DNA of 64,000 nucleotides, taken from positions 12,175,501 to 12,239,500 of the forward strand of contig NC_092568.1 in assembly GCF_037975245.1 (NCBI RefSeq), read 5' to 3'. The stretch is from Apostichopus japonicus. Lineage: Eukaryota > Echinodermata > Holothuroidea > Aspidochirotida > Stichopodidae. The notes under the pieces are model-generated. The model made no database searches and had not been told where the DNA came from. It saw only the letters and a program-made list of their open reading frames with translations. This document shows positions 1-13,098 of this stretch, piece after piece. Position 1 is the stretch's first letter. Every line of letters starts with the position of its first letter. The translations under genes were made by a program, and so were the position numbers.

Positions 1-437
1 CTTCTTCATATTTCTTTCAGATCCGACCGGTACCAAGACAGCCATCAAATACATGTACTATTGGACTGGTAAGTGTCGCTATATTGTGTCACATGTCATT
101 GCAAAGGTGTTTCTCTTCGGATGTTCATTTGGCGGGTGGGGGGGGGGGGGTGTGGGCGTAACTTACGCTCAATATATACGGTATCATCTGGAGGTATAGA
201 AGGGGACAAACAGTGGTGTGGGAAGGATTTCTTCATAGAGCTATTACGGCTCCTGACTATAACAACAAGTAAACCTATAGCCTTAACGTAATGGACACTG
301 TGACTTTTTTTGTGAGTTTATTGTTTCAGCGATATTAATGGATTCCTCTTTCCTTTCTCTGACAGATGGGGTGTCTTCATACCAACTGAAGGCGAATAAG
401 ATAACAACTCAAACCGAAGGTTTGTAATTTCAAATAT

Positions 438-483
<46 letters not shown>

Positions 484-3400
484 TAAGGAATCATGAATAT
501 CAAATTACAATTTATCTTATATATTAAGTATTCTTATAGATTATAATACCTTTGATGGCCTATTATTCTGTCATATTATGATGTGACGTAATATATTCTC
601 TGTTTACAGACGGACAAACTATCACCCATACACAGGACATTCAACAGTGTGATTACTCTGGTGAGTAACCTACTGTTCATTATTTTGTTATAATTTATTA
701 TTTTAACCAATTATTAATTTATTTATTATTTGAAACAGTCATAAGACATAATTAGCTTCTCATCAACTTAATGATGTGTTTAGCAAATTTCCTCATCTTT
801 CAACCAGTCCACCCACCCTACTCTTCATCACTGTACAAAACATAATCGAGGAAGTTTTAACTCACAATGCTTCAGTATAATATCGATACGGTTACATTTG
901 TAATTATTAAATAATCCATAATTTGTTGTAAATTACTCTCCTCGTTCTCAGTTTTTGGGATTGGCAAGGAAGAGCTTAGCCACATCACTGATAACACTGT
1001 AGTAGGTTAGTAGCTATATACCTCTGTCATTGATATACATGCATTGATATACGATCGCACAGCGATAGAAAGAAATCCATACCTTTGATAATGTCGTGAA
1101 TACTTATATAACCTTCCTCTTGTCAGTTCATCATTGTTGGCTTTTATTGTTTATGGAACGCCACCCACCAGTATAATTTACAAATTAATTTTTTTTTGTT
1201 CGCTTTTTATTTTAGCTGGAAAGCAAACAACAATAAACAAACAATTCAGTTTTCAGACCAGTGTTAGTGGTGAGTTGGATTTATTTATATAAAATATGAA
1301 TGAAATGATTCTTAACCTAACACGATCTGCTCTTCATAAAGTTAAAAGACTTCAAAAGATAAATAATCAAGTTTCTCTGCGAAACTCGTATATTAAACTT
1401 ATTTTATCTTTCTTTGTTCTTTATGTTGTTATATTACCATAGTTTGGAATTAAATTGCTGCTACAAACAGTTGTCATGTAAAGGATAAAAATAAGAACAC
1501 ATGAACCGGATGACAGTAAAGTTTTTATAACAAGTTGCAGTTTTGTAATTAACTTGATTTACATATTGTATCCTCAGACGGGACATCATGCCAGAGTCAA
1601 ACTCAGAGTGGCTCGGAGGAAACTGTATCAGGTATGGTTAAGTAAAGACCATTAACCTTCATTTCTAAGCTATCTTGTGTAAACTAATATTTACGAAAGT
1701 AATAAAGTAAATGTCAAGAAAACTAGTTTAACCTTTCACACTCTTGTTTCTATATTATTTTATATTGTTATGTACCTACTGTATCAAGTATGGTAAATTA
1801 AAAAATGTAGACCACTTGAAGTAACAAACATTTTGTATTAAAGATTGTGTCCCGAGGCTTGCAGGTATCAAAATATAATAATTACTTCTAAACCTTTGTA
1901 TTTACTTCCAGATGATGACGTCACAACTACAGTATATCAGGATCAGCGAATCTCAACTGGTGAGTGATTTTAATCAGAAATAATATTGATTCAGTCATTT
2001 AGTGATATATTACAGTAAATATTCGTATCATAATTAATTAATATCGAGAAATGATGTTACTCTGAGGATCGTGAATTTCTTAATATTAATAAATATAGAT
2101 CAATAATTTATGATACCTTCGCGCTTGTACCGATTTATATCCTATCATGGTCAAGGGGATATCACAGTAGGCTATATTATACGTTGTTGGTGTTGCTTTG
2201 TTTTTTTTTTTTGCTTTTTAGTAGTGCCCTTCTTATACCATATCTTTGTCTTATATATATATGGAGTTTCATCCAGTGTAGTGACGTCATCAAGCCAATC
2301 GACCCGCACAGGTAATTATGAATCGATTATGCAAATGTATACATGAGAGTTTGTATCTCTATTACCGTTAAAGGATTCATCTAAAAAGCGAAAAAAAGAG
2401 CAATTTCTAATACAATCCATGTAGTCATTCATTGCATATTTTCGTGAAGGGGGGGGGGGGACAATGACTTTCTCCGGGAGGGGCAGGCAGAGCCTTTCTA
2501 AAGGCCAAGTATATATATCTCACGATGTTTCCTTCCTTTGTTCTCCATCATAGGCCGATTGAAGACAAATAAATTTATTTTGTATTTTCTTGTTTATAGA
2601 TGATACTTACTACAGCCACAGTTTGCTGGAGACGACTACGAATGGTAATAATTTACTCATCTCAATTTAGCGATACATGTATAGCCTGTCATAATATATT
2701 ATCAATATTACACAAAACAATAATTGTAACAAACATTTGACAGACACATCACGAAGATTGAATTTTCTTAAGTCGTTCGATCGAAGTATTAAAATTCCTT
2801 ACGAAGTATCTATCGAGTATCGAGATATAAGAATTATATGAAAATTTTATACAATCATACTTGGGAGTATTTTCTCACATGTATCGATGAGAAGTTAAAC
2901 GGATGCGTCTTTATATTCGCCGTTTGATTTCATGTTTATGGCGCAACTCGGGGTAACAGTCTGTCTTTTGAAACAATTACCAAATTGTATATTTATTTTA
3001 CAGATGGAAGTTACGAATACCAGGCTGAGGAGATAGACCTACGACAATCAGGTTTGCATATTTACTTCAAAAGATTCCATTTATTTAAAATAAGTACGTT
3101 ATTCTGTAACAAAGTTTAACCAAGGACTGGACATAACATAAAGGATTATTACACACACGTTTGGCCATGGCTATTTCTTGAGTTACATTATCAGACGTGC
3201 ACAGGATTTCAAAGATGGGGGGGGGGGGGTGATTAATTGCTAAATTTGCCCAGACTGATTTACGTAGGGGCATGACCGTAGAATGTACAGATGCGGATCA
3301 AGGGTGCTTATAGGAAGGGGTGTGGCACTGTGGTCTTTTAAGCCGTCTCCCGAATAAGCATACAATGTGCAGACATCAAAATAAATGATGCATTCTGGGG

Positions 3401-4324
3401 TATATTAAGCCTGACTATAAATTATGTCTATAATTCGATCTAACGCAATGTTTGGGCTTTAAAATAGTTTTGAATTTCAGAGTGAGTCTGAAAAGCGGCC
3501 CGTTCACCCCATACCCCTGGTTCTACACCTCAGGACGTCAGTGAGCCCAGAGGAGTGGTGTTATTCTCTTCCTCCCACTGACTATAGAGGAATGGGCCAC
3601 CCCCACTCGGGAAAGCCTCTGATTTTATATTTTTTTCTTTATCCATAAAATATTTTGTAATAAAGTTACCAATAACATCAGAAACAATGTCTCTTAAACG
3701 AATAATGATTTTAACTAGTCATATTGACCTTTGACCTTTCTGAGATTACATTTTCACAGCCACTTTAATATTGACATTGACGATCCTCTTATTTACCAAC
3801 AGACGGTTTTTTCTTCATCAAACAAACCTACCCAGCAGGGAAAGGAGACGACGTGTTCACTAATGGTATGATACATGTTTACATGATCAATATACATTAT
3901 TAGATAATTAAAATGAGTAAATATCAATTAAGAGACATTTCCTCACTAAATGGAATACATTAACCGTTTACAATACTGACCGGTATACGTAAGAGTGTAT
4001 TTTATAGAACATGTATATAAACTGTATACTTCTCTCTGCGATGTTAGTAAATTTTCGCTAGGATCGAAACGTCGGGGCCTTTTACTTTGACACATTTTCT
4101 TACACATGTTCTTTAGTGTTTAAGTAGTTTCCTAACAGTTTTTTTTTTCGTTACTTTTCGTCAATTGCAAAGACAGCTTTCCAAACTAGTATAAGTAATA
4201 ATCTGAACTATTCATGGACCGTATAGTTGCACGAACTTCTTCTGTCCAATTTATTTTTTAGGTGCCATTCTTCTTTTCTTTACATTTTATAACAGATGAT
4301 CGTCACCTTTACCTGCAGTGCTGA
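1..4324 (+). CDS. Micro-exon family gene, copy A (3' part, exons 12-23)
   Basis: Function unknown; I recognise no domain. Twelve exons, numbered after copy B: 21-68, 366-419, 610-660, 952-1005, 1216-1269, 1578-1631, 1912-1959, 2261-2311 (or 2222-2311), 2600-2644, 3004-3051, 3803-3865 and 4296-4324, the last ending in TGA. Each is 45-63 nt (last 29) with AG before and GT after, except the acceptor of 2261, which reads AT. All introns are phase 1, so most exons begin with Asp or Gly built over the junction (for example DGVSSYQ, DGQTITH, DDDVTTT, DDTYYSH) and end in Thr, Ser, Asn or Glu. The peptide is rich in T, S, Q and D, with few Cys. It ends in DDRHLYLQC. Compared with copy B there are only about a dozen residue changes and no exon indels, while introns differ freely. 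The 5' exons lie left of the window. Confidence 0.75.
441..482. repeat. (AAT)n microsatellite in an intron of copy A
   Basis: About 14 uninterrupted AAT units just after exon 13 of copy A. The same intron of copy B carries only about five units near 24037, so the tract has changed length since duplication. Confidence 0.95.
2222..2311 (+). other. Exon 19 of copy A: lost acceptor, in-frame upstream alternative
   Basis: The exon body 2261-2311 matches copy B exon 19 (26096-26146), but the two bases before it are AT in copy A and AG in copy B. The next AG upstream (2220-2221) follows a long T-rich tract. Splicing there would give a 90-nt exon in the same phase with no stop, adding 13 hydrophobic residues starting VVPFLYHIF. 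In copy B the same extension contains TAA right after VVPF. Alternatively the exon is skipped in frame. Splicing outcome is inference. Confidence 0.55.
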
Positions 4325-5089
4325 TGACTTTTACCCCTGGGGTAGGGGTGGGGTGAGACACGGGTACGTGAAGGGTCGGTTGGTGTTGAGTAACGGTATA
4401 AAGTCTCATATCCACTGGTTGGATGGCGAAGAAGCTTGTTTCTGTGTCCATCCATACTACATCAGATCACTGGCCGGATGTGATTCCTTGGTAACCATGA
4501 CGTCATTAACTTCCTATCACTCATGTTGATATATTCAGCTATGCTTTGTTTCGCGATGTGTTTGTTTCGTTTTAATCGTCAAATATATCGTTTGTATCCG
4601 TAACTCGTTCCTTTCGTTTCTTTCTATTACGTTGTGTGTTTTATGACAAGGGTGGAATCTAGGCATATTAAACACACATATGTACAATCACAAGAAATCT
4701 TTCTGTGTGAATACCACAACATTCTCCCATAACATTCATTGGATGGCTACACTTTACTTTGTGTTCAAGTTTAAAAAGGAACCACACAAGGTGTTCTGTG
4801 ACTTCAATGTCATGTTGATATTAGACATCGCACGAAGTGAACGAAATTTTGGGGATTTTCCTGGATTTTTGCGTTACCAAGAAGATGGTGACTACAGGGC
4901 ACGTCTCTACCCATACACCTCCCCCCTATCTCCTTGTGGCCCGATCCCCCCCCCCCCCGCTCCATCTAAAAAATAATAACAATAAATAAACATAACAAAG
5001 TGTTATAGGCAAAATTCAATCAAAAATTAAAGACGAAATCAAAAGAACAAAGGTGCGTTTGGCATAGTGAAGCACAGCTCATTACCGCA
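4325..5089. other. 3' flank of copy A with a segment absent after copy B
   Basis: Just after the stop codon the sequence parallels copy B (28127-28400). About 4605-5089 has no counterpart there, so it is an insertion in A or a deletion in B. It holds a poly-C tract near 4946 and AATAAATAAA at 4981, a possible poly(A) signal. Short ORFs here (for example from 4296) are not conserved in frame in copy B and are not called. Confidence 0.5.
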
Positions 5090-5213
5090 CATTAAAGCAT
5101 CTGTTCTTTTCTGTTTATTTACACGTTAGATAACCAAGGGATAAGGAAATAACGGCGTGGGGGGGGGGGGCTGGTATTGGCTTCCCTAAGAATCGTAGGT
5201 AAACTATTGCAAT

Positions 5214-5454
5214 GGTAGTAAACATATCACATTTCGCCCCACAGCCTTACTGTTATTACTTCTATTACAAGTTTACGCTAGCGAAGTGCAGACTGGTATA
5301 TACAGAATATTGTCGTTCTCCGCGTCCATTAATTCTAGAGCCCAGTTGGCATTTACAATTCACTTATACATATTTAATCATTTTGATTAATTTAAAAAAA
5401 TATGATAACCTTTCCAGTCCAGCTTCACAAAGGATACCTTGCAGTTTACTCTAA
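5214..5454 (+). pseudogene. Frameshifted copy of a signal-peptide-like ORF
   Basis: Closely matches the ORF at 28506-28772, but has one base fewer just after the ATG, so the leucine-rich segment falls out of frame with the start. The remnant after the frameshift still encodes the hydrophobic stretch and ASEVQT. Here the base pair after CAGACTG is GT, a possible phase-1 donor, whereas the other copy has GC. It lies about 890 bases after the stop of copy A, as its partner lies about 380 bases after copy B. No downstream partner exon could be tied to it. A relic of a neighbouring gene's first exon is the best guess. Confidence 0.35.
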
Positions 5455-5560
5455 ATTGCTTATAGTAGTTTATACATAAGGAACACGTCATTGTGGTCAC
5501 TCCGTAGCGTTATGATTCAGTTACTCGTATGGCGGGCCATCAGTCTCAAATCATGGGCAA

Positions 5561-5670
5561 TCGACTTATACCGATTTAAATCGACATATACCAATTTCCT
5601 TCGACTTATACCAGTTTCCAGCAGCTTAAATTAACCTATACCGATTTAAATCGACATATACCAATTTTCG
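5561..5670. repeat. Short tandem repeat, unit about 17-20 bases
   Basis: Four to six imperfect repeats of a TCGACATATACCAATTT-like unit. Not present in the same form in the spacer after copy B. No coding potential seen. Confidence 0.6.
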
Positions 5671-7857
5671 CTTAAACCTGATATTTGTCATGTCACGCCT
5701 TTTTCACTGGCACAACATCTTTTGTGTTTTCCCCAGGCTCAATATGGGTGTACTATACTTAAAGCATATATCTTACAGTTCTCATGATTTAATTCAGCTG
5801 TGTCAACTGATATGCTTCTGATTTGTTACATTCCACTACAAGAGAGTATACAAAACACAAATAAATGGGAACAAACATAAAAGAAAGTAAATTTGAATCA
5901 ATGGTAAATAACATGTAAATAATGGACTTGACTTTACAATATTTTGCATATAGCCACTCATCGATCTTGTAGACAGAATTATATCCTCTCACTCAAACGC
6001 AAAATGAGAGCAGGGACATCCAGCGGGCAAGCAGGGAGAATCCCCTGCTAGGGAGAATCCCCTAATAGTGAGGAGGGAAACTTCGCCTGACCTCTGCCAA
6101 TCGTAGTTCATGTGATTGAAAGATTGAAAACAGGTGTGCCAAGGTTGTATCATTCCCTTTTCTAATGTCTAATGTCGTTATAGTTTTAAATCCATAGAAA
6201 GGATATAGCAGCATATAGCTCTGTTATGATTGTATATAGTGTATTTTATAAGTGTATTTTTTTTCAGAGGGAATTTCATATAAGAACGCTTTCCCTTTTA
6301 GCTTTCCCTCCATTTCATGGCGGTTAGTTCTTGGGATCAACGTAATCTCTAATCATCCATGACTTGAAACGGAATACAAAGAATGTTTCTATAGTTCACA
6401 TGTTCTCATTGGTTCTTCCTTCCTTTTGACACTTACAACACTTACAATACTTACTACTATGATGTTCTTTTTTTAAAGAATAAATTTGTTGCATAAATAA
6501 ATTTGGGTCAGGCGATGAATTTAAAGTTAGTTAGGGGGGGGGGGGGGGGTCTTCGTTGGCCCATAGTCTAATTAAATATGATGGTCCCACCCAATGTTGC
6601 ATGTTTTTGATGATAAGATATATTTGCCTCAAACCGTATGAATTGAGCGTGACAAAACTGCTTGTTACCCAATGGCAATATCAGATCCTAATACAAGACG
6701 ATACCATGGTTACGTACTAAGGTTACCCAATTTAACTAGCTGCGTTCCGCTTGTTTATTTCTTTGTTATAGAGATCTGATCTGAGATACAATTTTCATGC
6801 TTCAGTAACTTATCGGCAAACTGAAATGAGAAGGAGGGGCGGCGGTGAGGGTAGAGTAGCTACGACCTTGAAAAGGTTGGTATTGCCTCCTATAACTTAT
6901 GCTTTATAGAGATTTTAGCTGCTGATAGAGTCGACCATGTCAGAGTGTTGACTTGTGTTGCACATATAAAAGCTATAAAAACATCCAAACCCCGTGCTCG
7001 TCACCGTCCCTTCCTCATTACCATTCAGTCTTTCAAAATGCAACAATTGTAAACAACGTTGGCTATTAATAGATCAAAATTTGATGTTTATAAAGATGAT
7101 TCTAACATTTTGTATTAAACTATAAATACACACTTGGGGGGGGGGGGGCTTTACATGCAACTACCGCAGTTTCAGAAGATCAATAAACACATCTAGTCAC
7201 TTGCGGACTAAACAAAGACTTGTATTCTAGACGAATTCCCGATCCCCGTATTTCCCAAATCTACTTGCATAAATTCAAAACCCTATGAATTCTGTCTCGG
7301 GTTTCGAATTACGGTGCTATTTCCAGCCATTCAGATACATAAATAAGATTAGTCACATGTAGTTAACGTGTTTGACTTAATAAGTATTGTCCATTCCTTA
7401 TTCAAAAAGGTCTTGAAATGTGAATAAGTATTGTTTGTTGAAATTTCAGGCTTAATCCAAGTTCATGATCGTCTGCATGAAATATAGTTGTAAAGGGAGA
7501 CAACATACAGCAAGAACTCTCTTGCGAGCATAATCTTACGAAACCTTTTGTGGATAAGAAGATTTCACGGAATCCGTTTTTCTTTTACTGCTTGCTTCGA
7601 AGTCATCGATATATCGGGGCATAAGCCTATTGTACATTTAAGTCTTGAAAGGAAGCGACATTCTTGCTGCTTGCAATGTAAACAAAAACATTGGAGCGTG
7701 AGTTTCTTGTTAATAAAGATTTTCAGATCCGTTGTTCTAATGAGAGTAAAACCGGATGAATAGAGATTTCGTTGAAAGCGGTGTCGTTCACTGTTACCAA
7801 TAGATTGTATCCAACCAACAATATCAATTTAAACTCGTAGAAAGTTAACTCATCAAA

Positions 7858-7918
7858 TGGTTCAGTGGATAGCGCAGTGGACTGGTAACCTAATCAACTG
7901 AGTTCGACTCCATCGATG
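7858..7918 (+). repeat. tRNA-like (SINE head-like) sequence, copy 1
   Basis: Reads like a tRNA 5' half: TGGTTCAGTGGATAG resembles an A box, ACTGGTAACC an anticodon arm (anticodon would be GGT), and GTTCGACTCC (7902-7911) is a good B box. The acceptor stem does not close, so a functional tRNA is unlikely; a tRNA-derived SINE head or tRNA relic fits. Two further copies lie at 31731 and 34728 inside the same larger duplicated module. Confidence 0.5.
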
Positions 7919-8028
7919 GTTGGTTCTACACGTTTAAAATTTCTTTTTCTATTTCAGTAGTCGACGCTGAAGTCTTGATATATTAATTCAACCATATAAA
8001 TTACTAGCTGATGTGGTGGCCGATGCTG

Positions 8029-8301
8029 TTAAGAGGGTGACGAAAGACTCATTCCTTGTCGGTCGTGTAAATCGTGGCTAGGGTTCAAGACAGGCCTCTG
8101 GCGATAATACCTCAGGCTGTGGCATGGTGCTTTTTTGTGGCCTAGGATCCCGTACCATGTCTCCCTTGTTGTCGCAAAAGAACCCGGGAGGATGCGCAGA
8201 AGGTCGGTCAAATCGACCAGAAGCGTACTAGGTGGCGTGCGTGAATCCTTGCCTTTGGCCAGCGGTGGTGACATCTCTGCGACCGGCATGCTTGCAGCCA
8301 C
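8029..8301 (-). other. ORF-bearing repeat body, copy 1
   Basis: A 90-codon ORF (contains SFATTRETWYGILGHKK) that recurs at 31863-32141 and 34858-35169 with few changes. I recognise no domain. It sits about 110 bases downstream of the tRNA-like sequence in all three copies and is probably the body of a composite repeat rather than a host gene, since its conservation is explained by recent duplication. Confidence 0.3.
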
Positions 8302-10627
8302 CGTCCACTGAATATGTGGCCTGATGAGGCGCTATTCTCCTAAAAGAGAGTCTACGGATGCCTTTAAGAGCCATATAGTTATTTTATATTAAAAAAAACA
8401 CCCTGTTTCAAACTAGCGCCATCGGATTCCTTAAAAGCCGTTTTTTTTTCTTGTCACTCTGAAGGTGGAATGGATTTTATTGTAATAGGTTATTTGTGGT
8501 AGGCCAAGCAACACATTCAAACAGTCATGCGGTTCACAGGGGTTTGCAGGAACTTAATTAGGCTCATTGTTTGATATAATTTGTTGGTAATGATTTACAC
8601 AACCTACACCAAAACAAGCATTATATTCGTTGCAATACAAGAGACATACAAGCCGACAAGACCATGAGATAAAATTTTAATATATATAGAAGTCAATCTA
8701 TATCACTTTTGCAAGAAAACCAAAGTATACTAGTTTCAATATGGTCCCATTATAAGCAACAATGTTAATGTAACAAATTATCATACCGGATAGTAGGTAG
8801 TTTCGGAAACTGAGTGATTCTTAAGAACTTTGTTTGAGATTCACAAAAACAAAACATAAATACCCCGTATTGTGTTTTGATAACTTCAGCAACAAAATTA
8901 AGTTTGATATGCCGTGGACCGTTAAAAACTACTGCTCTCGGTCTAGCTAGGGTTGTATAGCACATTTACTTATTTTTTTGTTTGTTCTTTTGAATGACCC
9001 TTTAAACAGTTGAGGTTCACTAGTTAAAGTGACTGGACCATTTAATTAGTTAATTACACAGCCAATCAGACTAGTTCCTCTGTTGGTTGCACTACACAAC
9101 TCATTGGGAGAAATTAAGATGATATGGTCTCAAATGACATGTTTATAATTTATTACAAATTTGTTAAGGACAAATGATGTCGAATGCCATCCAAGGGTGC
9201 TCTGTTGCGTATATGAAGTTTAACGAACATATTCTGGTTGACCTAAAAACAACGGATAAACATTAACTATAACAACTGCAGTGAGGAGCCGACGTCACCA
9301 TCAAGTTAGCCTAAACGAATATTCCAGAAATTAAGTATATTTAACGATACATATCTTGAAAAATAATGGAATAGCTACAGAAACATTATTGGACTCAAAG
9401 TTGTCTGTTTTCTTTGTATTATAACATATCAAGACTCAAATGCTGCCTTATTTATTATTTAATTATTTAAGTGAGTTATCGAGTTACAGCAAAATGTAGT
9501 TGCCGATCATTCTCCCGTGATTGATTACCGGGGATGCTTTTTAAGAAAAGTCACCCAGGAAAGAACCTGCGCAAGAAAACCAAACTACGGAACGTCTGAT
9601 CTGCTCTCAACCCCAGTCCCCTTGCATCGAGACTGTGTATAACCATTCCCCTCGTAAGGGAACAGATACTACACATGATCTTCGGGGATGTCTTCAACTC
9701 TTCGGTCTATCTGTTCGTTGTACACGTCTCTGGATAAAAGTAGTTTTATCTCGGAAGAATGTTACCCGATTCCCTGTTCTTTATTATAATTGTTTTACAA
9801 GTCAATAGTGTAGTTGGTGTGCAATAAATTTACCTATTGATCGTTTTCTGCTTGAAAAAAAAATAAACTTAGACCAAACTAATTATAGACTTGAGTAATG
9901 CCTCAGAATGCATCATTTCACGTCGAATATTTGTTTAGGGGAGGTAGAGGGAGAGAGGAAGTGGAGGGTAGGGGAGGGGAGGAGAGGGGAGGGTGAGCGG
10001 GGTCCCCCGTATCCTCTTTCAGGAAGTTGGCTTCTCAAGGCCCCTATCACGTCCTTTATCCGCCTCTGTTAGCTAAGTGCTGTGTCATGCATATATTTCA
10101 CAACTCGCAAATATTCAATTCTACGGAAGACTCCGCTCAACAACTCTACAAAGCAATTCTGAATAGGTCAAAAGAATATGGTTCCTGTAGTGAATTTGAA
10201 CCGGGAACAGATAGTGGATATGGAAAACTCACGAAGGACACTGCATGATCATTGCGAAAGCGTAGGACATATAGGTCGCCTTCAGCGTAGCCTACAACGG
10301 TATAGTGTCAAAGATGCGCTAGATCCATTACTCTCATACCTTTCACAAACAGTAAAGTCAGTACACGCACGAGGATACATACGTTTGTTACTGTATGATT
10401 TCTTGCAGTGCGTCCATGCACACTTAGCGATGGAGCCAACTTACGCGTACACGTGCGCGCATTCGCTTACCGATGCGCTATAACAGTTCTCTGTAAGTTG
10501 TATTTTTATGGGCCGAAGCGCAACAACAGATCTTGGAGCGTAACTCGTTGAAACCCCTTATCTACATTAGTGTAGATCAGTGGTTGAAACGCACTGAGTG
10601 ATCATTGCGCGAGCGTTACTGTACATG

Positions 10628-10675
10628 TGACGTCACACAGAAATGACATGAACAACGACAATAAACATTATAAGC
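10628..10675 (+). promoter_or_regulatory. CRE-like site plus TATA-like box before copy B
   Basis: TGACGTCA, the palindromic CREB/ATF consensus, at 10628-10635, 113 bases before the ATG; TATAAGC at 10669-10675. Copy D has TTACGTCA 111 bases before its ATG and TATAATAA at 62841. The following 5' leader (about 10695-10747) is also nearly identical in the two copies. Position conservation suggests a core promoter; binding is inferred. Confidence 0.45.
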
Positions 10676-13098
10676 TATATATGTAATGTAATGTTTATAT
10701 TGCAATTGCTCTTCGTTGAAGATAAGTCTATTGTGCGATTTTTCAAGATGTTCTTTACATTTTCACTGGCAAGCTACTATGCTTCCTCTTACATGGCTAG
10801 GAAGTTCACCAAATTCCTGGCCTATGGGCGAGGTAAGTTATGACCAACAAATATATGTTTATTTGTTCCATTTTGAGTCGTCATTTTATGTGGAACGCTA
10901 TACAAAGGGATGTCCTCGAGTTATTTGGAATTTCTCGTATTAAGATATGATACTAACTTTATAGGACAATTAGTTCAATATAGACATCATCTCACATGTT
11001 AAACATCAGTTTAAGTTTGTTTGATTTGATGAACCCTATTGTGAGTACAATTCCTACAAGATATTACGTACGCCAATAACATTAACTTTGTGTACGATTT
11101 TATTGTTACCATATTTTTATACGGTAACTGTAAGTCCGAATAAAGCGTAATACCTATATAACGGGATTTTCAGATATTATGTTTGCTTCATAAACAATCC
11201 AATCAGATAAAACATGACATCACTTAATAGGTCAATATCAACATACAATTTGGTACGGTGTGTAGGGTGGGATAAGGGTGAGGTGCTGTTGGGGCCTGGA
11301 TGGCCAGGCCATCGTTACTGTGTACGTGACGTATTTCATTAACTACGTGTTTTATAGTACTAGGTGAATGTAACATCGATTGTCAATATTAGGAAGGCCG
11401 ATTACTGAGAGAAGATTGTCCAGCGATCATAATTTGTATTTTAATGCTTTATAAAGCGTTCATAAAAGTTCCCTATATTCAGTTCGTTCCTTTCAATTCA
11501 AGTTGTCCATCTCCCATCCCACGCTATCCTTACTCTTGAGGAGTCCAATATGTCATTGAAAATGACTTGCTGATCTCAGTCAACAGTGTTTCTTCTTTAC
11601 ATGCCAACCAAAATAAAAAGCTAGCCCAGTGACACACACCCGTCCATAGTGACGCCTAACAAGACTTATATCAGGTCTCTGCATACAATGTTTCTGATTT
11701 CATATACTAACCAAAGTATAAGGCAAGTCATTAAAACAAACTGAATTCATCTTCATAGTTAGTCCGATATATTTTCCTTTTTCCTCAGCTCAATACATCC
11801 TCCCAGAAGGATGTTACGGGTATCGTCCTCCGTTTCAAGGTAAGGTGTAGGTCAAACAAAATTACGTCATCCAATTTTGGTTGAGCATTTATATCACATG
11901 AATAATATATCCAAGTAGAGGAATAATACATTGGCAAGTGTATTAAGTAAATGGTGTTTTACTGGAAGGGAAAATGAGATGTGGGCAGAAGTGGTAAGAG
12001 CGTACTTAACTAGGTCAAGGCTTGGAGGATAGGGAGAGGGACCGAGCTTTGAGAATCGGGTTATATAGTTAAGCATTCTCCCGGTGTGATTCCTTTTATA
12101 ATTTTTCCTTCCCCGGTGGGTAATTAAGGAAACGATAGGACGACCGTCCACTCACATAGCACTACCAACCCGCCCTCTCCACCCCCCCCCCTCCCCACCA
12201 CGTAATATATTGAAATTATTGATAAAAGATCTTTATTCCTGTCTCCAAGCAAAGATTTACATACTTTATGATTACTTTATGATTTATTTACATACTTTTT
12301 TTACAGACATACTTTTATTAACAAACATTTTGTAATTGTAACACTTTTTATTATTTCTATATAGATCTACAACGGAAACCCTTCAATCGGGAATTTCCCG
12401 TGACCGAAGAAAATATTTCTTCGCTCCTTTGCTTTCCATCAGGTATTTTCGAAATTCAGTCTGCAATTTGGCAACAGTTCATACCTTCTGAATTGAATTG
12501 TATAATTACACTTCGTAATAAACTTCTGTGACCATAGGCTGTGAATTGCTACTGCCCTCTATTTTACAAGACCCGGACCATAGTCATTTATAAACTCTTC
12601 GTCGTCCATTCAGTGTCTCGTTTCTCTTCTTAATTTTGTTTGGTTGGTCGTTTTCTTAATGCTTTCCTTACTTGCTCTCTTGTGTGTGTTTGAATCTGTG
12701 TGTGCGTTTGTCGAATCATTTATATGGTAAACTACATTATTTCTCAGATAATGTCGCTACATTCTCTGTTTTGTTGTAGAGCAAACCATGCGCATGCGTG
12801 AAGATCTTCTTAACAGTAAGCTTATCAACTTTTCATTCCTTTAATACTTCATCAATATTCATACTATAAACGTTCATTAAAAAAAGATGACATACTTATA
12901 TAAGTTAAACATTAATGTTAACAATACTATTATTAGTCACGTTCTGTTCCTAATAAGAGGTTGTCTTGATGGATACTGAATATCAAAACTTTGTGCGTTC
13001 ATTAAAAACCAAGAAAACATGTAAACTTATTAAAGTCAAAATTTAGTATAAACCATGTTATTATTAACATTCTCTTTTCCTACACTTAGGCTATCTTG

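Larger units (their letters stand above)
5671..10620. repeat. Spacer between copies A and B, duplicated after copy B
   Basis: Non-coding spacer. By eye 5690-9790 matches parts of 28400-36560 in blocks: about 5945-6735 with 32587-33360; 6745-7120 with 33620-34010; 7120-8460 with 31080-32318 and 34010-35320; 8460-9300 with 35320-36060; 9305-9570 with 32322-32587 and 36064-36330. Contains several G tracts (6534, 7136). I see no exon-like ORF with support. The part from about 9790 to 10620, just upstream of copy B, is purine-rich around 9935-10000 and otherwise unrecognised. Confidence 0.6.

Noticed and set aside
441-482. CRISPR-like or regulatory repeat
   Set aside because: Simple AAT microsatellite; eukaryotic intron.
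4296-4529. 77-codon ORF starting in the last exon of copy A
   Set aside because: In copy B the same region is frameshifted and interrupted, whereas the phase-1 reading DDRHLYLQC-stop is conserved in both.
7858-7918. Functional tRNA-Thr gene
   Set aside because: A and B boxes are present, but the acceptor stem does not pair and the anticodon arm is weak.
10178-10483. 101-codon ORF upstream of copy B
   Set aside because: No domain recognised, not conserved upstream of copy D, and overlaps another open frame.
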